From assembly GCA_023393125.1 (NCBI GenBank), contig JAEWMQ010000058.1:1-64000 (forward strand): a stretch of 64,000 nt of DNA, given 5' to 3'. A model generated the notes under the pieces. That model worked only from the letters and a program-made list of their open reading frames with translations, was not told where the DNA came from and did no database searches. Numbering within the stretch: position 1 is the stretch's first letter; every line of letters starts with the position of its first letter. This document shows, in pieces, positions 42,974 through 52,060 of this stretch. The translations under genes and the position numbers were made by a program. Source of the DNA: Bacillota bacterium. GTDB lineage: Bacteria; Bacillota; Clostridia; Lachnospirales; Cellulosilyticaceae.

Positions 42974-44308
42974 TTAGCCGATTCCCTTATAAATCAATCC
43001 TAATATAAAGATCAAAATAGTTAACGGTACATATACAACCCTAGCTGTATGAGAGAAGAAAGCTGAAACCTTTTTCTTCTTACCTATATTAAGTTCTTCT
43101 TCAATTTTTCCCTTTCCTAAAACATAGTAAATAGAAATGGCCCCTAATACTGCTCCTATTGGTACCACGATAATCGTAATAATGTCCATAAAGTGACCCA
43201 CTTTCACTTCATTCTCAATGAAAATTCCTACTGTTAAAGCTATAACACCACATATTAGAGCTGCTACTTTTCTATTGAGTACAAAACGATTTTGCACACT
43301 CTCAATTACTGCTTCAAACATATTAATTAAAGAAGTAATTCCTGCAAATAGTACGGAAATGAAGAAAATGCTTGCTAATACCTGTCCAAATGGCATTTGT
43401 TTAAAGATCTCTGGCATCGTCATGAACATTAATGAAGGTCCTGAACTAGGTTCAATACCAAAAGCAAAAACAGCTGGCATAATAGCTAGTGCACTTAAAA
43501 TAGAAGCTGAAGTATCAAATACTGCCGTTCTCAAAGATGCACCAATAATATCTTCTTTCTTACTCAAATAAGAGCCATACACAATCATACCTGAGCCAGT
43601 AATAGATAGGGAAAAGAACGCCTGTCCCATAGCCATAATCCAAGTCTCGATATTTAATAAAGCTTCCCATTTAGGAATGAATAAAAATCGATAGCCTTCC
43701 ATTGCTCCTTCTAAAAAATAAACTCTTACTGCAAGAAGAGCAAATAAAACAAAAAACATAGGAATTAAAATCTTATTTAACTTCTCAATTCTTGAAACTG
43801 TTCCACTCATAAGTAGCCATACTGTTACCACAATAATAGTAATATGCCAAGGTATACTGCCAAAGTCTCCTGCGGCCTGTGAGAAATATTGTGCACTAGG
43901 TAGTGCAAATAATTGCCCCGATATAGCTCCCCATAGTGAACGCAGTACCCATCCCATAATTACTGCATAACCTGTTGCAATTCCTATTGAACCTACTAAA
44001 GGAATCCACCCCATTATTCTACCTATTCTATTATGTTTTCTTTTTTCCCAACATAACTTATAAGCGCCTAATGTACCTGTCTTTGCCATACGACCAATAG
44101 CAAATTCTGCAGATAATCCCACATATCCAAACAACACTACAAATAATAGATATGGTATTAAAAAGGCTGCTCCTCCATATTGGCCTAACCGATATGGGAA
44201 TAACCATATATTTCCTAACCCTACTGCTGAACCTACACACGCAAGGATAAATCCAAAAGTACTACTAAAACTGCCATTGCCTTTCACTTTTTCTTTTCCT
44301 TCCACCAT
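42974..44308 (-). CDS. Sodium-dependent neurotransmitter-symporter (NSS) family transporter
   Basis: 444-aa amino-acid symporter with about 11 membrane segments. ILACVGSAVGLGNIWLFPYRLGQYGGAAFLIPYL is the NSS segment-1 Na+/substrate signature, and GYAVIMGWVLRS and SGMIVYGSYLSKKEDI are typical. Bacterial members (LeuT, MhsT, TnaT) carry hydrophobic amino acids. The start at 44308 has AAAGGGAGAGG just upstream, whereas the longer frame to 44356 does not. A LysR regulator is divergent and probably controls it. Confidence 0.9.
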   Translation of the reverse strand: MVEGKEKVKGNGSFSSTFGFILACVGSAVGLGNIWLFPYRLGQYGGAAFLIPYLLFVVLFGYVGLSAEFAIGRMAKTGTLGAYKLCWEKRKHNRIGRIMGWIPLVGSIGIATGYAVIMGWVLRSLWGAISGQLFALPSAQYFSQAAGDFGSIPWHITIIVVTVWLLMSGTVSRIEKLNKILIPMFFVLFALLAVRVYFLEGAMEGYRFLFIPKWEALLNIETWIMAMGQAFFSLSITGSGMIVYGSYLSKKEDIIGASLRTAVFDTSASILSALAIMPAVFAFGIEPSSGPSLMFMTMPEIFKQMPFGQVLASIFFISVLFAGITSLINMFEAVIESVQNRFVLNRKVAALICGVIALTVGIFIENEVKVGHFMDIITIIVVPIGAVLGAISIYYVLGKGKIEEELNIGKKKKVSAFFSHTARVVYVPLTILIFILGLIYKGIG

Positions 44309-44447
44309 TTCCTCTCCCTTTCTTATGTAATGTTCTGTTGTATTTATGTAATCCATAGTGTATCATTAACTCAATAATAAGTAAAATTGATGTTTTTGAT
44401 AATATAATCAATATTTTTGATACTCAATGACAACTAAGGAGATTACT

Positions 44448-45320
44448 ATGGATTTTAAAAACATGATAACCTTTTTAAAGGTTGCCGAATTACATAGCTT
44501 TTCACAAGCAGCAACGCAATTGGGCTACTGCCAATCAGCTGTATCTACACAAATTTCAAAATTAGAGACTGAACTTAATAAAACTTTATTTGACCGAATT
44601 GGCCATAAGATTTATCTTACCGAAAGTGGCAAGTTGTTTCAGCAATATGTTCAAAATGTACTACTTCTCACTGAAAATCTTGAACACGCTTTAGAAGAAC
44701 AATTAGATGTTCGTGGTACCATTCGTCTTGCTACCTCTGATTCTCTTTGCTCTTCACTTTTGACTCATCTATTTGTTGACTATCAAAAGCGCTACCCTAA
44801 TGTACAGTTTCATATCCGCACAGGACTAACAGACGAAATGCTTCACTGGCTTTTACACAATGATATTGATTTAATCTATACATTAGATAACCGCATACGT
44901 CGTCCTGAGCTTATTGTCTTAAATGAAAGTCCAGAACCTGCTCATTTTTATGTATCAGCTTCCCATCCTCTTTTAAATCAAGCTAAGCTCTCCATAGAGG
45001 ACCTAAAACACTACCCACTTTATCTAACAGAACAAGGTGTTAGCTATCGTAAACTACTTGACCAAGCTTTAGCTGAAGCTGAACACTCCATTCTTCCTAC
45101 AATAGAATCAGGAAATGTACAAGTCATTCGTGAACTCATTCTTAAAACAAACGGGATTGGCTTTATCCCTGAATTTGTAGTAAAAAAAGACCTGCAAGCT
45201 GGAAGTATTTGTCCTATCCCGCTTACAGATCTTAATATTACTGTTTGGAAACAACTCATTCATCATAAAGGGAAGGCACTTACCCCAGCAATGCAGAGTT
45301 TTATTAACTTTATTTCTTAA
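44448..45320 (+). CDS. LysR family transcriptional regulator
   Basis: 290-aa regulator. N-terminal winged helix (MITFLKVAELHSFSQAATQLGYCQSAVSTQISKLETEL, residues 6-43) and a periplasmic-binding-like effector domain (about 90-285, GTIRLATSDSLCSS). AAGGAG lies six bases before the ATG at 44448; an upstream in-frame ATG (44427) has none. It is divergent from the NSS transporter with about 140 bases between, the classic LysR arrangement for controlling a neighbour. Confidence 0.92.
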   Translation: MDFKNMITFLKVAELHSFSQAATQLGYCQSAVSTQISKLETELNKTLFDRIGHKIYLTESGKLFQQYVQNVLLLTENLEHALEEQLDVRGTIRLATSDSLCSSLLTHLFVDYQKRYPNVQFHIRTGLTDEMLHWLLHNDIDLIYTLDNRIRRPELIVLNESPEPAHFYVSASHPLLNQAKLSIEDLKHYPLYLTEQGVSYRKLLDQALAEAEHSILPTIESGNVQVIRELILKTNGIGFIPEFVVKKDLQAGSICPIPLTDLNITVWKQLIHHKGKALTPAMQSFINFIS

Positions 45321-45362
45321 TAGTAAGCTATAGCTATTAGTAGCTATAAGTCGACTATTAGC

Positions 45363-46412
45363 CTAAGCCTTTATTGCCCATCTCATTTTGGTTGAACGAG
45401 CACGACTATTCCTATTACATTCTTCTGCTGATGGTCTGATAACCTCCGTTGCAATTTCACTATAAACGCCTTCACGTAGTAATCTTTTAAAGGATTTTTT
45501 GACAAGTCTATCCTCTCCTGAATGGAAGGTTAGTATGGCAACACGTCCCCCTTTGGCAAGAACATTAGGAAGCTTTTCTAGAAATTCTTCTAGCACTTCA
45601 AATTCGCGATTCACATCGATTCGTAATGCTTGGAAAGTTCTTTGGCATGATTTCTTAATAGCTTCTTTTCTCTTATCTTCTGGAATAAATTCAAGGGCTT
45701 CCCCTATAACTTGTTGGAGTTTAGAGGTCGTAGAAATATCAGTCCCTTTTCTTATTCCAGAAATAATAGCCCTGGATATCTCCTTAGCATAAGGCTCATC
45801 TGCATTTTCAATCAACATCCCCTGTAATTCTTCCTTCGTTATATGTTTTAAACGTTCAGCTGCAGATATCCCTTTATCAGGATTTAATCGTAAATCCAAT
45901 GGCCCTTCATGTTTAAATGAAAAACCTCTATCTGGATTATCAATTTGCATTGAAGAAACACCTAAATCCGCTAACATAAAATCAAATAAACCCGCTTCCT
46001 CAGCCACCTGATCAATATTGACAAAGTTCGTCTGCTTAATCGTTAATATTTCCTCGCCATACCCTAAATCCATTAAGCGTTTTTTTGTTTTTACTATTTC
46101 AATAGGATCTACATCTAAAGCATACATATGACCTTTTGATTCTAAACATTTTAGCATTTCTAATGTATGCCCACCGTATCCAAGGGTTGCATCTAATCCC
46201 TTTTGTCCCGGTTTTATTTGTAAAAATTCTAGTATTTCTTTAACACATATTGAAATATGCATACCTGCTGGTGTACTTCCTTTTTTAATGACTCTCTCAA
46301 CAGTATCCCCATATTTTTCAGGCTGGTGTTCTTTGTATTTTTCTTTATAGGTTTTTGGATGAGTTCCTTTATATCTAACACGTCGTTTGTGCTTTTGCTC
46401 TTGATTATCCAT
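45363..46412 (-). CDS. rsmH: 16S rRNA (cytosine1402-N4)-methyltransferase
   Basis: 349-aa SAM-dependent enzyme that methylates C1402 in the ribosomal P site. Motifs: LDATLGYGGHTLEML, LADLGVSSMQIDNPDRGFSF, and LTFHSGEDRLVKKSF. It has a basic N-terminal extension of about 50 residues (QKHKRRVRYKGTHPK). It lies away from any division and wall (dcw) cluster, the usual home of rsmH, so it may be a second copy. ATG at 46412 has GAGGA upstream; a GTG four codons earlier is an alternative. Confidence 0.93.
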   Translation of the reverse strand: MDNQEQKHKRRVRYKGTHPKTYKEKYKEHQPEKYGDTVERVIKKGSTPAGMHISICVKEILEFLQIKPGQKGLDATLGYGGHTLEMLKCLESKGHMYALDVDPIEIVKTKKRLMDLGYGEEILTIKQTNFVNIDQVAEEAGLFDFMLADLGVSSMQIDNPDRGFSFKHEGPLDLRLNPDKGISAAERLKHITKEELQGMLIENADEPYAKEISRAIISGIRKGTDISTTSKLQQVIGEALEFIPEDKRKEAIKKSCQRTFQALRIDVNREFEVLEEFLEKLPNVLAKGGRVAILTFHSGEDRLVKKSFKRLLREGVYSEIATEVIRPSAEECNRNSRARSTKMRWAIKA

Positions 46413-46489
46413 TGATTTCCTCACTATTTTTTCTTAATTTATTTATTTTACTATATTAAAATGTTGAATTTAAATATATCTTTCCATTA

Positions 46490-46518
46490 ATAGTAGCATA
46501 TCCTTCTAATGCTTACAA
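46490..46518 (-). promoter_or_regulatory. rsmH promoter
   Basis: On the - strand TTGTAA (46513-46518) and TACTAT (46490-46495) are 17 bases apart, about 80 bases before the rsmH start. Confidence 0.5.
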
Positions 46519-46612
46519 ATTTTTATATTTTTAAATACTAGAGCAAAATAAATAGTAGTATAAAATATTTCATTTCACATCATTTCCTGCTTCTTATTCT
46601 TATAATCAAAAA

Positions 46613-46652
46613 ACACGAAGACCCATTTATATGCTACTAATGGTCTTCGTGT
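46613..46652 (-). terminator. Terminator after the 378-aa gene
   Basis: ACACGAAGACC (46613-46623) and GGTCTTCGTGT (46642-46652) form a perfect 11-bp stem followed on the - strand by six T's. Confidence 0.88.
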
Positions 46653-46678
46653 ATATGGGTTTGTGGGGAGCAGCTCAT
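46637..46678 (-). other. Possible 13-residue His-rich leader ORF overlapping the terminator
   Basis: AAAGGAGG lies eight bases before an ATG at 46678. The frame reads MSCSPQTHIHEDH and stops at 46637-46639, inside the terminator hairpin. The start recalls small His-rich YmaF-type proteins, so it may be a gene remnant, or a leader peptide. The strong ribosome site is the main evidence. Confidence 0.3.
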
Positions 46679-46777
46679 ACTTATAGCCTCCTTTAGCGTA
46701 ATTGTTAGCACATTGTATGCCTGTTCACACAGGATAGTTCTTAGAATCAATAGATTTTTTGCCAAATAGACTATTAC

Positions 46778-47914
46778 TTATTTCCCTTTCCACCAATCAG
46801 CCGTCAATTCCTTGTAATCTATTCTCTCCCAATGACTAGATGATTTACCCGTATGTAAATCAATATCCTGCTTATAATAATATGTCTTAGGCCAAGTACG
46901 AAATACGGATTTCTTTTGGAACATTATTTTAGTTAAAAACATCTTATTTTGAACAATCCACCCATCACAAGGTATCATTGTAATCTCCACTTGCTCTCCT
47001 TGCTTTATCACTTTATACTCACCTGAAAAATATCCCATAGACTGATCCATCTCGATTCTAAAACGCCCAATCACCTCAGTATTTTTCATGTGTAATAAAT
47101 CAGGGAACAAATCCTCAAATTTCAATATAAAAGTATGTTTTGAATGTTGGAATCGTAAGGATTCCATTTGCTGCATACCCTCTATTGTTTTATATGTAGC
47201 AATTAAGCCTTGCTCATGAAGTTCATTCTTATTACAATCATAGGCTCGTAAAATGACCTCTTCTTTTTTTCCAAACTCAACAAGTTCACAATCATAACCA
47301 TATCTAGTAAAATAACGCATTTGTCCATCCTTTGGAATAGGTACTGGAAATGCATCTGGTAGTATCTCTTTTCCATCGATCTGTATTTTAAGGACGGTAT
47401 TTTTCTTTCTTACTAGATCAAATTGATACATAGCAAAGGCAGGAAATGATACTGGATTTCGTGAAGATACACCTATTGGCGCTATAAGATCAAACGCTCT
47501 ACTTGGTTTCTTTCCATGCTCTTGAACCACTACATCTATAAGTCTCCCTTTATAATCATGAAAATAAAACTCAGCATGTATACCTTCCTCTGTTAGCTGA
47601 AAATACCCTCTATCAAACCTAGTTTTACGATAATGTTTAAGTCCCTTGTCACATACCTCAAATTTTCCGAGTTCTTTAATATATAGACTCTCTTCATCAT
47701 ATACATCCACATATCTATCATTTCGATAAGCAATTACTCTAAACCCTTTTCCCTCAAGTTCTGTCTCTAAATACTGTAATTCAAGACCTGTATAAATAGC
47801 TTCCGGATTCTTCTCAAAGTTTAAGAGAAGTAATTTTTTAATTGGTGCAATTTCCATAGTAAACGGTTGAAGAACTTTACCATCCATCTCTTCTAATTTC
47901 AATCTCTTCACCAA
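46778..47914 (-). CDS. Unrecognised 378-residue soluble protein
   Basis: No signal peptide or membrane segment. The sequence is rich in beta-prone stretches, with many aromatic residues (HYRKTRFDRGYFQLTEEGIHAEFYFHDYKGR; MRYFTRYGYDCELVEFG). The overall look suggests a two-lobed beta-barrel or lipocalin-like fold, but I cannot assign a family. It stands alone between rsmH and an esterase gene, all on the - strand, with a strong terminator. Base composition does not stand out. Confidence 0.7.
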   Translation of the reverse strand: MVKRLKLEEMDGKVLQPFTMEIAPIKKLLLLNFEKNPEAIYTGLELQYLETELEGKGFRVIAYRNDRYVDVYDEESLYIKELGKFEVCDKGLKHYRKTRFDRGYFQLTEEGIHAEFYFHDYKGRLIDVVVQEHGKKPSRAFDLIAPIGVSSRNPVSFPAFAMYQFDLVRKKNTVLKIQIDGKEILPDAFPVPIPKDGQMRYFTRYGYDCELVEFGKKEEVILRAYDCNKNELHEQGLIATYKTIEGMQQMESLRFQHSKHTFILKFEDLFPDLLHMKNTEVIGRFRIEMDQSMGYFSGEYKVIKQGEQVEITMIPCDGWIVQNKMFLTKIMFQKKSVFRTWPKTYYYKQDIDLHTGKSSSHWERIDYKELTADWWKGK

Positions 47915-48102
47915 ACTTTCTTAATATATAATATATTATGTATTTTTTATCAAGATATAATATGCTATGTATTTTGTCAAGAATCTGTCTCTCTGTTTTT
48001 ATATCCTCATTTATACGTTATAGTATCAGCTATTTTACTTAAAACAAAATGGCAGATGCGCTATCTGCCATTTTTAATAATCAAACGCTATCATCTCATC
48101 TA

Positions 48103-49071
48103 CTATTCCATAATCTCAGCATTCTTTCGATTAATCCACTCCGTAGAAACATCCATTGCAGCGCGGCAGGCTTTAGTCTGGTCTAAGGCATTCAGCATTA
48201 CAAAGTCATGGATAATCGCCTGGAAACGGATAGCTGTTACATTTACTCCAGCTTTTCGCAGTTTTATAGCATATGCTTCTCCCTCATCTCTTAGTACATC
48301 TGCCTCTCCATTTAAAACCATGGCATCTGGAAGTCCTTCTAATTCTTCTATAGTAGCCCTTAAAGGAGATGCTGTTATCTGATTTCGATCTTTTTTACTC
48401 GTTGTATATTGATCCCAGAACCACATCATACCAGCTCTATATAGATAATAGTTTACGGCAAATTGATAGTATGATCCCGTAGAAAAACAAGCATTTGTAA
48501 CAGGATAATATAAAAGCTGTTTATGAATTTTAGGCCCTTTTCTATACTTAGACATAATAGTCATTATAGTTGCCATATTACCTCCGACGCTGTCTCCTGC
48601 AACTGTTAATGTATTTAGATGTGCGTTGCAATTTACTTCTAATAATAAGTCAGGTAATAAGCACATTACCTCATAACACTGCTCAACGGCTGTAGGGTAT
48701 TTAGCTTCTGGTGAGCGGGTATATTCAGGGAATACTACTATAGAATTAGTACGAGCAGCTAGTTCCCGAACTAACTTATCATGAGTATGGAAGCTACCAA
48801 ATACCCATCCTGCTCCATGAATATAATAAATCACATGAGGACTACCTACGATATTGTCTGGTATTACAAAATAGATGTTAATTGTCCCCCAATTGCTTGT
48901 TTGAACTGGTATTATTTTAATTTCAGCAGGATACTTGTAAACAGGTGTATCCTGCGCACGTTCTAAAACCTCACGTCCCTGTTCTGGAGGCAGCTGAAAA
49001 ATGAGAGGTGGCTTAGAACTCTGATCACAAACCAATTCTGCCTCTCTTTCTAAAGGTACTGTTCTCCTCAT
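48103..49071 (-). CDS. Alpha/beta hydrolase, hormone-sensitive-lipase family
   Basis: 322-aa esterase of the HSL (family IV) group. Oxyanion motif YYIHGAGWVFG near 83-93, nucleophile in VAGDSVGGN near 155-163, acid Asp in LNGEADVLRDEG near 255 and His in AIIHDFVML near 289. It has no signal peptide and hydrolyses small acyl esters in the cytoplasm; the natural substrate is unknown. Confidence 0.9.
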   Translation of the reverse strand: MRRTVPLEREAELVCDQSSKPPLIFQLPPEQGREVLERAQDTPVYKYPAEIKIIPVQTSNWGTINIYFVIPDNIVGSPHVIYYIHGAGWVFGSFHTHDKLVRELAARTNSIVVFPEYTRSPEAKYPTAVEQCYEVMCLLPDLLLEVNCNAHLNTLTVAGDSVGGNMATIMTIMSKYRKGPKIHKQLLYYPVTNACFSTGSYYQFAVNYYLYRAGMMWFWDQYTTSKKDRNQITASPLRATIEELEGLPDAMVLNGEADVLRDEGEAYAIKLRKAGVNVTAIRFQAIIHDFVMLNALDQTKACRAAMDVSTEWINRKNAEIME

Positions 49072-49222
49072 ATCTCTATTCTCCTTTACAACTTTTTAGG
49101 CCATCTTTAAATTCTTATCTTAATTGTAAAATCCTAGGTATTTCCCTTCCAATATATGATTTAGCATCCAAAAGTTTACTGCTTCTTGGCATATGAAATT
49201 GTTCTATTAAATCGCATAATAA

Positions 49223-49260
49223 AAGGAGCCTTGCACTCATTTCTTAGTGCAGACTCCTCT
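49223..49260 (-). terminator. Terminator of the maltose acetyltransferase gene
   Basis: AGGAG-CC-TTGCACT and AGTGCA-GA-CTCCT form an interrupted stem (49223-49260) followed on the - strand by TTTTATTATG. Confidence 0.8.
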
Positions 49261-49282
49261 TTAATATTTCATACGACTTAAA

Positions 49283-49912
49283 CTAATTATCAGACTCATT
49301 TTTACTACGATTAATTTTGTATTGCTTTTCCTGCTCTGCCCAGTACTCACGGTCCTTCTCGGTAATAGGACGTAGCACTTTACATGGATTTCCAACAGCG
49401 ATAACATTAGATGGAATATCTTTAGTTACAACTGACCCTGAACCAATAACTACATTATCCCCAATCGTAACACCTGGATTGATAACTGTACTTCCACCAA
49501 CCCAAACGTTGTTTCCAATCACTACCTTCTTTCCAAATTCTAACTGCTTATTACGAACTTCTGCATCTATAGGATGTCCCGCTGTATAAACACATACCCT
49601 TGGGCCAAAAAATACATTATCTCCAATTGTCACATCACATACATCAATGATAATACAATCATAGTTGGCAAAGAAATTCTCCCCCACTGATATGTGGCAT
49701 CCATAATCACAGCGAAATGGTGGTTCTATCCATAGATTTTCTCCTGTTTTTTGAAATAACTCTTTAAATAGCTGAATGCGATATTCTGCCTGCTCTTCTG
49801 TTGCATTATTAATAAGTCTTGTTAACCTTCTTGATTTTGCAAAGTCCTTAGCTAATTCTTCATCTTTTGCAATATATAGTTGTCCTGATAACATTAATTC
49901 TCTCTCTGTCAT
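49283..49912 (-). CDS. maa: Maltose O-acetyltransferase-like (LacA/Maa) hexapeptide protein
   Basis: 209-aa trimeric acetyltransferase. N-terminal MTEREKML-like block (MTERELMLSGQLYIAKDEELAKD), then left-handed beta-helix hexapeptide repeats with the catalytic His in YTAGHPIDAEVRN (near 116). It acetylates sugars or nucleotide-sugar-type substrates with acetyl-CoA. Length is about 20 residues more than E. coli Maa because of a charged C-terminal tail. It has its own terminator. Confidence 0.88.
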   Translation of the reverse strand: MTERELMLSGQLYIAKDEELAKDFAKSRRLTRLINNATEEQAEYRIQLFKELFQKTGENLWIEPPFRCDYGCHISVGENFFANYDCIIIDVCDVTIGDNVFFGPRVCVYTAGHPIDAEVRNKQLEFGKKVVIGNNVWVGGSTVINPGVTIGDNVVIGSGSVVTKDIPSNVIAVGNPCKVLRPITEKDREYWAEQEKQYKINRSKNESDN

Positions 49913-49960
49913 AATGATTCCTCCTCACTTCTCTATTATAAGAATATCGTTTAACTATAC

Positions 49961-49989
49961 TTGAAACAATCTATTTTTCGACCTATACT
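49961..49989 (+). promoter_or_regulatory. Near-consensus promoter of the 40-aa ORF
   Basis: TTGAAA (49961-49966) and TATACT (49984-49989) are exactly 17 bases apart on the + strand, followed by AAGGAGG (50006-50012) and the ATG at 50019. It is divergent from the maa gene. Confidence 0.65.
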
Positions 49990-50018
49990 ATAAAAAACCG
50001 ACTAAAAGGAGGATCATC

Positions 50019-50141
50019 ATGGCATTACATGGATGTCCATTCCATATTCATCATGAGTGGCATCAAAATCTAATAATCCCTCTATCGTTCTTTAATGCCA
50101 GACTTTTTCATGGTATACATAGCCTTGTCTGCTTGCTTTAA
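50019..50141 (+). CDS. Candidate 40-residue His-rich small protein
   Basis: Starts MALHGCPFHIHHEWHQN and continues with a hydrophobic half ending in HSLVCLL. Seven His and two Cys occur, so a metal-binding peptide is possible. It has a near-consensus promoter and AAGGAGG six bases before the ATG. Its last 60 bases run antisense over the 3' end of the GGDEF gene. The His-rich front half is the most convincing part; the distal half may be antisense readthrough. Confidence 0.5.
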   Translation: MALHGCPFHIHHEWHQNLIIPLSFFNARLFHGIHSLVCLL

Positions 50142-50990
50142 CATATCGTCTATAAATTCCTTTGAAGCAACAAAGGACTCTGTATATGAATAGCCTAGAT
50201 CCACATCTACATATTTTTGCTCATGGCTATCAATACCTATTTTTCTAACTTCACTACGTAGCAGCTCAACCTTAGCAGAAACTTGCTCTTTAGAGTAGTT
50301 AACTAATACAATGATAAATTCATCACCACCTAGACGAATAACAGAATCTTGACTACTTATATTTTTCTTAAATGTAGAGGCGATTTTTATCAATATACTG
50401 TCTCCTGCCTCATGTCCCATTGTATCATTAATATCCTTAAACCTTTTTAAATCAGCCATAACAAAAGCTACTTTTTTAGATACCTTGGTGTTATTGTGGT
50501 ATAGAAAGAGATATTCATCTAAATATCTTCGATTATAGGCTAAAGTTAAAGGATCTTCATAAATTTTTCGATAGGTCTCTGCTATGAGTTCAATAATTGT
50601 TTTATCTTCAACGTCACTTATTCCAAATTTCTCAAAAAGTGTCGCATCAGAAACCCCATTTATAATTTCTAATATAACCGTATGCTCTTTACCTGTTTCA
50701 TCTAGTACATTAACCGGCCTCGAAATAACATGATATACTTCATTGTCTTTAAATTCGTATTTCTCTTTTTGACACCCATCTAAAAGAGCACTCATACTCG
50801 TACAATTCTCACAACGCTTTTCTTTATTCCATAATTGATAACACTGCTCACTGGCTCTCAGCTTTTGGGTTTGTGGATTAAAAAATAGTACTTTTGTTTC
50901 TGTTGTATCAACAAGACGAACGGCATCAAAAAACGGCTGCATATGCTCTACTGCATTCTTAATATTATGTATATTTTGTTTTTCCATCAT
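50082..50990 (-). CDS. Diguanylate cyclase with Cys-rich sensor domain
   Basis: 303-aa soluble protein. Residues about 15-125 look PAS-like and carry a Cys set (C near 49, RCENC, GC about 13 residues later) that could bind a metal or Fe-S cluster. Residues about 140-303 form a GGDEF domain with RLGGDEFIIVL near 232 and NDTMGHEAGDSIL. The RxxD inhibitory site is absent (SSQD instead), so product inhibition may be lacking. It makes c-di-GMP. The start is at one of two adjacent ATGs (50990, 50987); an upstream TTG frame is less likely. Confidence 0.87.
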   Translation of the reverse strand: MMEKQNIHNIKNAVEHMQPFFDAVRLVDTTETKVLFFNPQTQKLRASEQCYQLWNKEKRCENCTSMSALLDGCQKEKYEFKDNEVYHVISRPVNVLDETGKEHTVILEIINGVSDATLFEKFGISDVEDKTIIELIAETYRKIYEDPLTLAYNRRYLDEYLFLYHNNTKVSKKVAFVMADLKRFKDINDTMGHEAGDSILIKIASTFKKNISSQDSVIRLGGDEFIIVLVNYSKEQVSAKVELLRSEVRKIGIDSHEQKYVDVDLGYSYTESFVASKEFIDDMLKQADKAMYTMKKSGIKER

Positions 50991-51141
50991 TGTCTCATAT
51001 TCCCCAGTCAAATTTCTTATCTATTATAACGCCCCGTTAACTATATTTTTATTACCACCTGCAATGAAAAATACAGTCATGCCATATTATTGATGTTGGT
51101 TTATTATTAGCAGATAACATTGATTATACTAAAATTGACGC

Positions 51142-52056
51142 CTAGGTACAACCATATCCATCTCCAGTAAAACTGTTTTTCTCTATAATATGTATTATCT
51201 CTTGGTTAATCTGCTTAGCAATTTCATGATTAATTCCATGTCCTACACCCTTGAAGAATTTTACACGCATCTTTTTTTCTCTTAGCATCATTTCACCGCC
51301 AAGCTTTTCAAAAGGATCCTCTAAGCCTACGAGAAAAAATGCTTTTGTACGGAGTAAATCGACTTCTTGATCTGATAAAGAAGATACACTATGGTACCGC
51401 ATAGTCATATTATTAAATCCACGCATAAGCCAGAAAAAATGCTCCATCAATAGTGGATTCTCTGTAAATGCTTCTATATGTTCTCCTGTCATTTTAGTTA
51501 ACAACTTCTGTACATTTTTTCGTGTTGGAATCAAGGCTTCTGGTAAAAATATCCTCATCATTGTTTTCATGGGACTCCCGTTTTTCCCTGCCGCTACACT
51601 AGCTGCCATCGCAATAGGTATCTGTACCCTTTCTGGTCTTTTCACCGTATAAAGCTGCACCAAGTAACCACCATGAGATACACCTATCAAAGAAACTTTA
51701 TCCACTCCAAGCCCATTTAAAATATCATCTATCCATAACACATCATCAAATAGTTTCCCATAATCTTTTCCCGGCTTAGTCTTTCCTGGTCCTCCTATGG
51801 TATCCACAGCAAATAAACGAAAGTGTTTTCCAATTTCTTTTGCATTATAGTACCACATTAATGCAGAATCATCCCCCACCCCATGAAACAAAACAACAGG
51901 TGGACCATCTTTCTTCCCCCAGCTAATAACATGTGTATTGCCATAACGTGTAGAAATCATCTGCTCTTCGTAAGTGACACTCCACTGTTTCAAGAGTTCA
52001 TCATATGTTCTTAGAATTTCCTGCTCAGCCTTTTTACTTCGATATACCCTTACCAT
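51142..52056 (-). CDS. Alpha/beta hydrolase, TetR-linked
   Basis: 304-aa hydrolase. HGVGDDSALMWYYN holds the oxyanion region near residue 59, nucleophile Ser lies in GVSHGGYLV (near 125), the acid probably in VGLEDPFE and His in GVGHGINHE near 283. No signal peptide. It follows the TetR gene by four bases, so both are under the double operator at 52686-52728. Substrate likely a small ester or lactone, related to the TetR ligand. Confidence 0.88.
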   Translation of the reverse strand: MVRVYRSKKAEQEILRTYDELLKQWSVTYEEQMISTRYGNTHVISWGKKDGPPVVLFHGVGDDSALMWYYNAKEIGKHFRLFAVDTIGGPGKTKPGKDYGKLFDDVLWIDDILNGLGVDKVSLIGVSHGGYLVQLYTVKRPERVQIPIAMAASVAAGKNGSPMKTMMRIFLPEALIPTRKNVQKLLTKMTGEHIEAFTENPLLMEHFFWLMRGFNNMTMRYHSVSSLSDQEVDLLRTKAFFLVGLEDPFEKLGGEMMLREKKMRVKFFKGVGHGINHEIAKQINQEIIHIIEKNSFTGDGYGCT

Positions 52057-52060
52057 CTTC

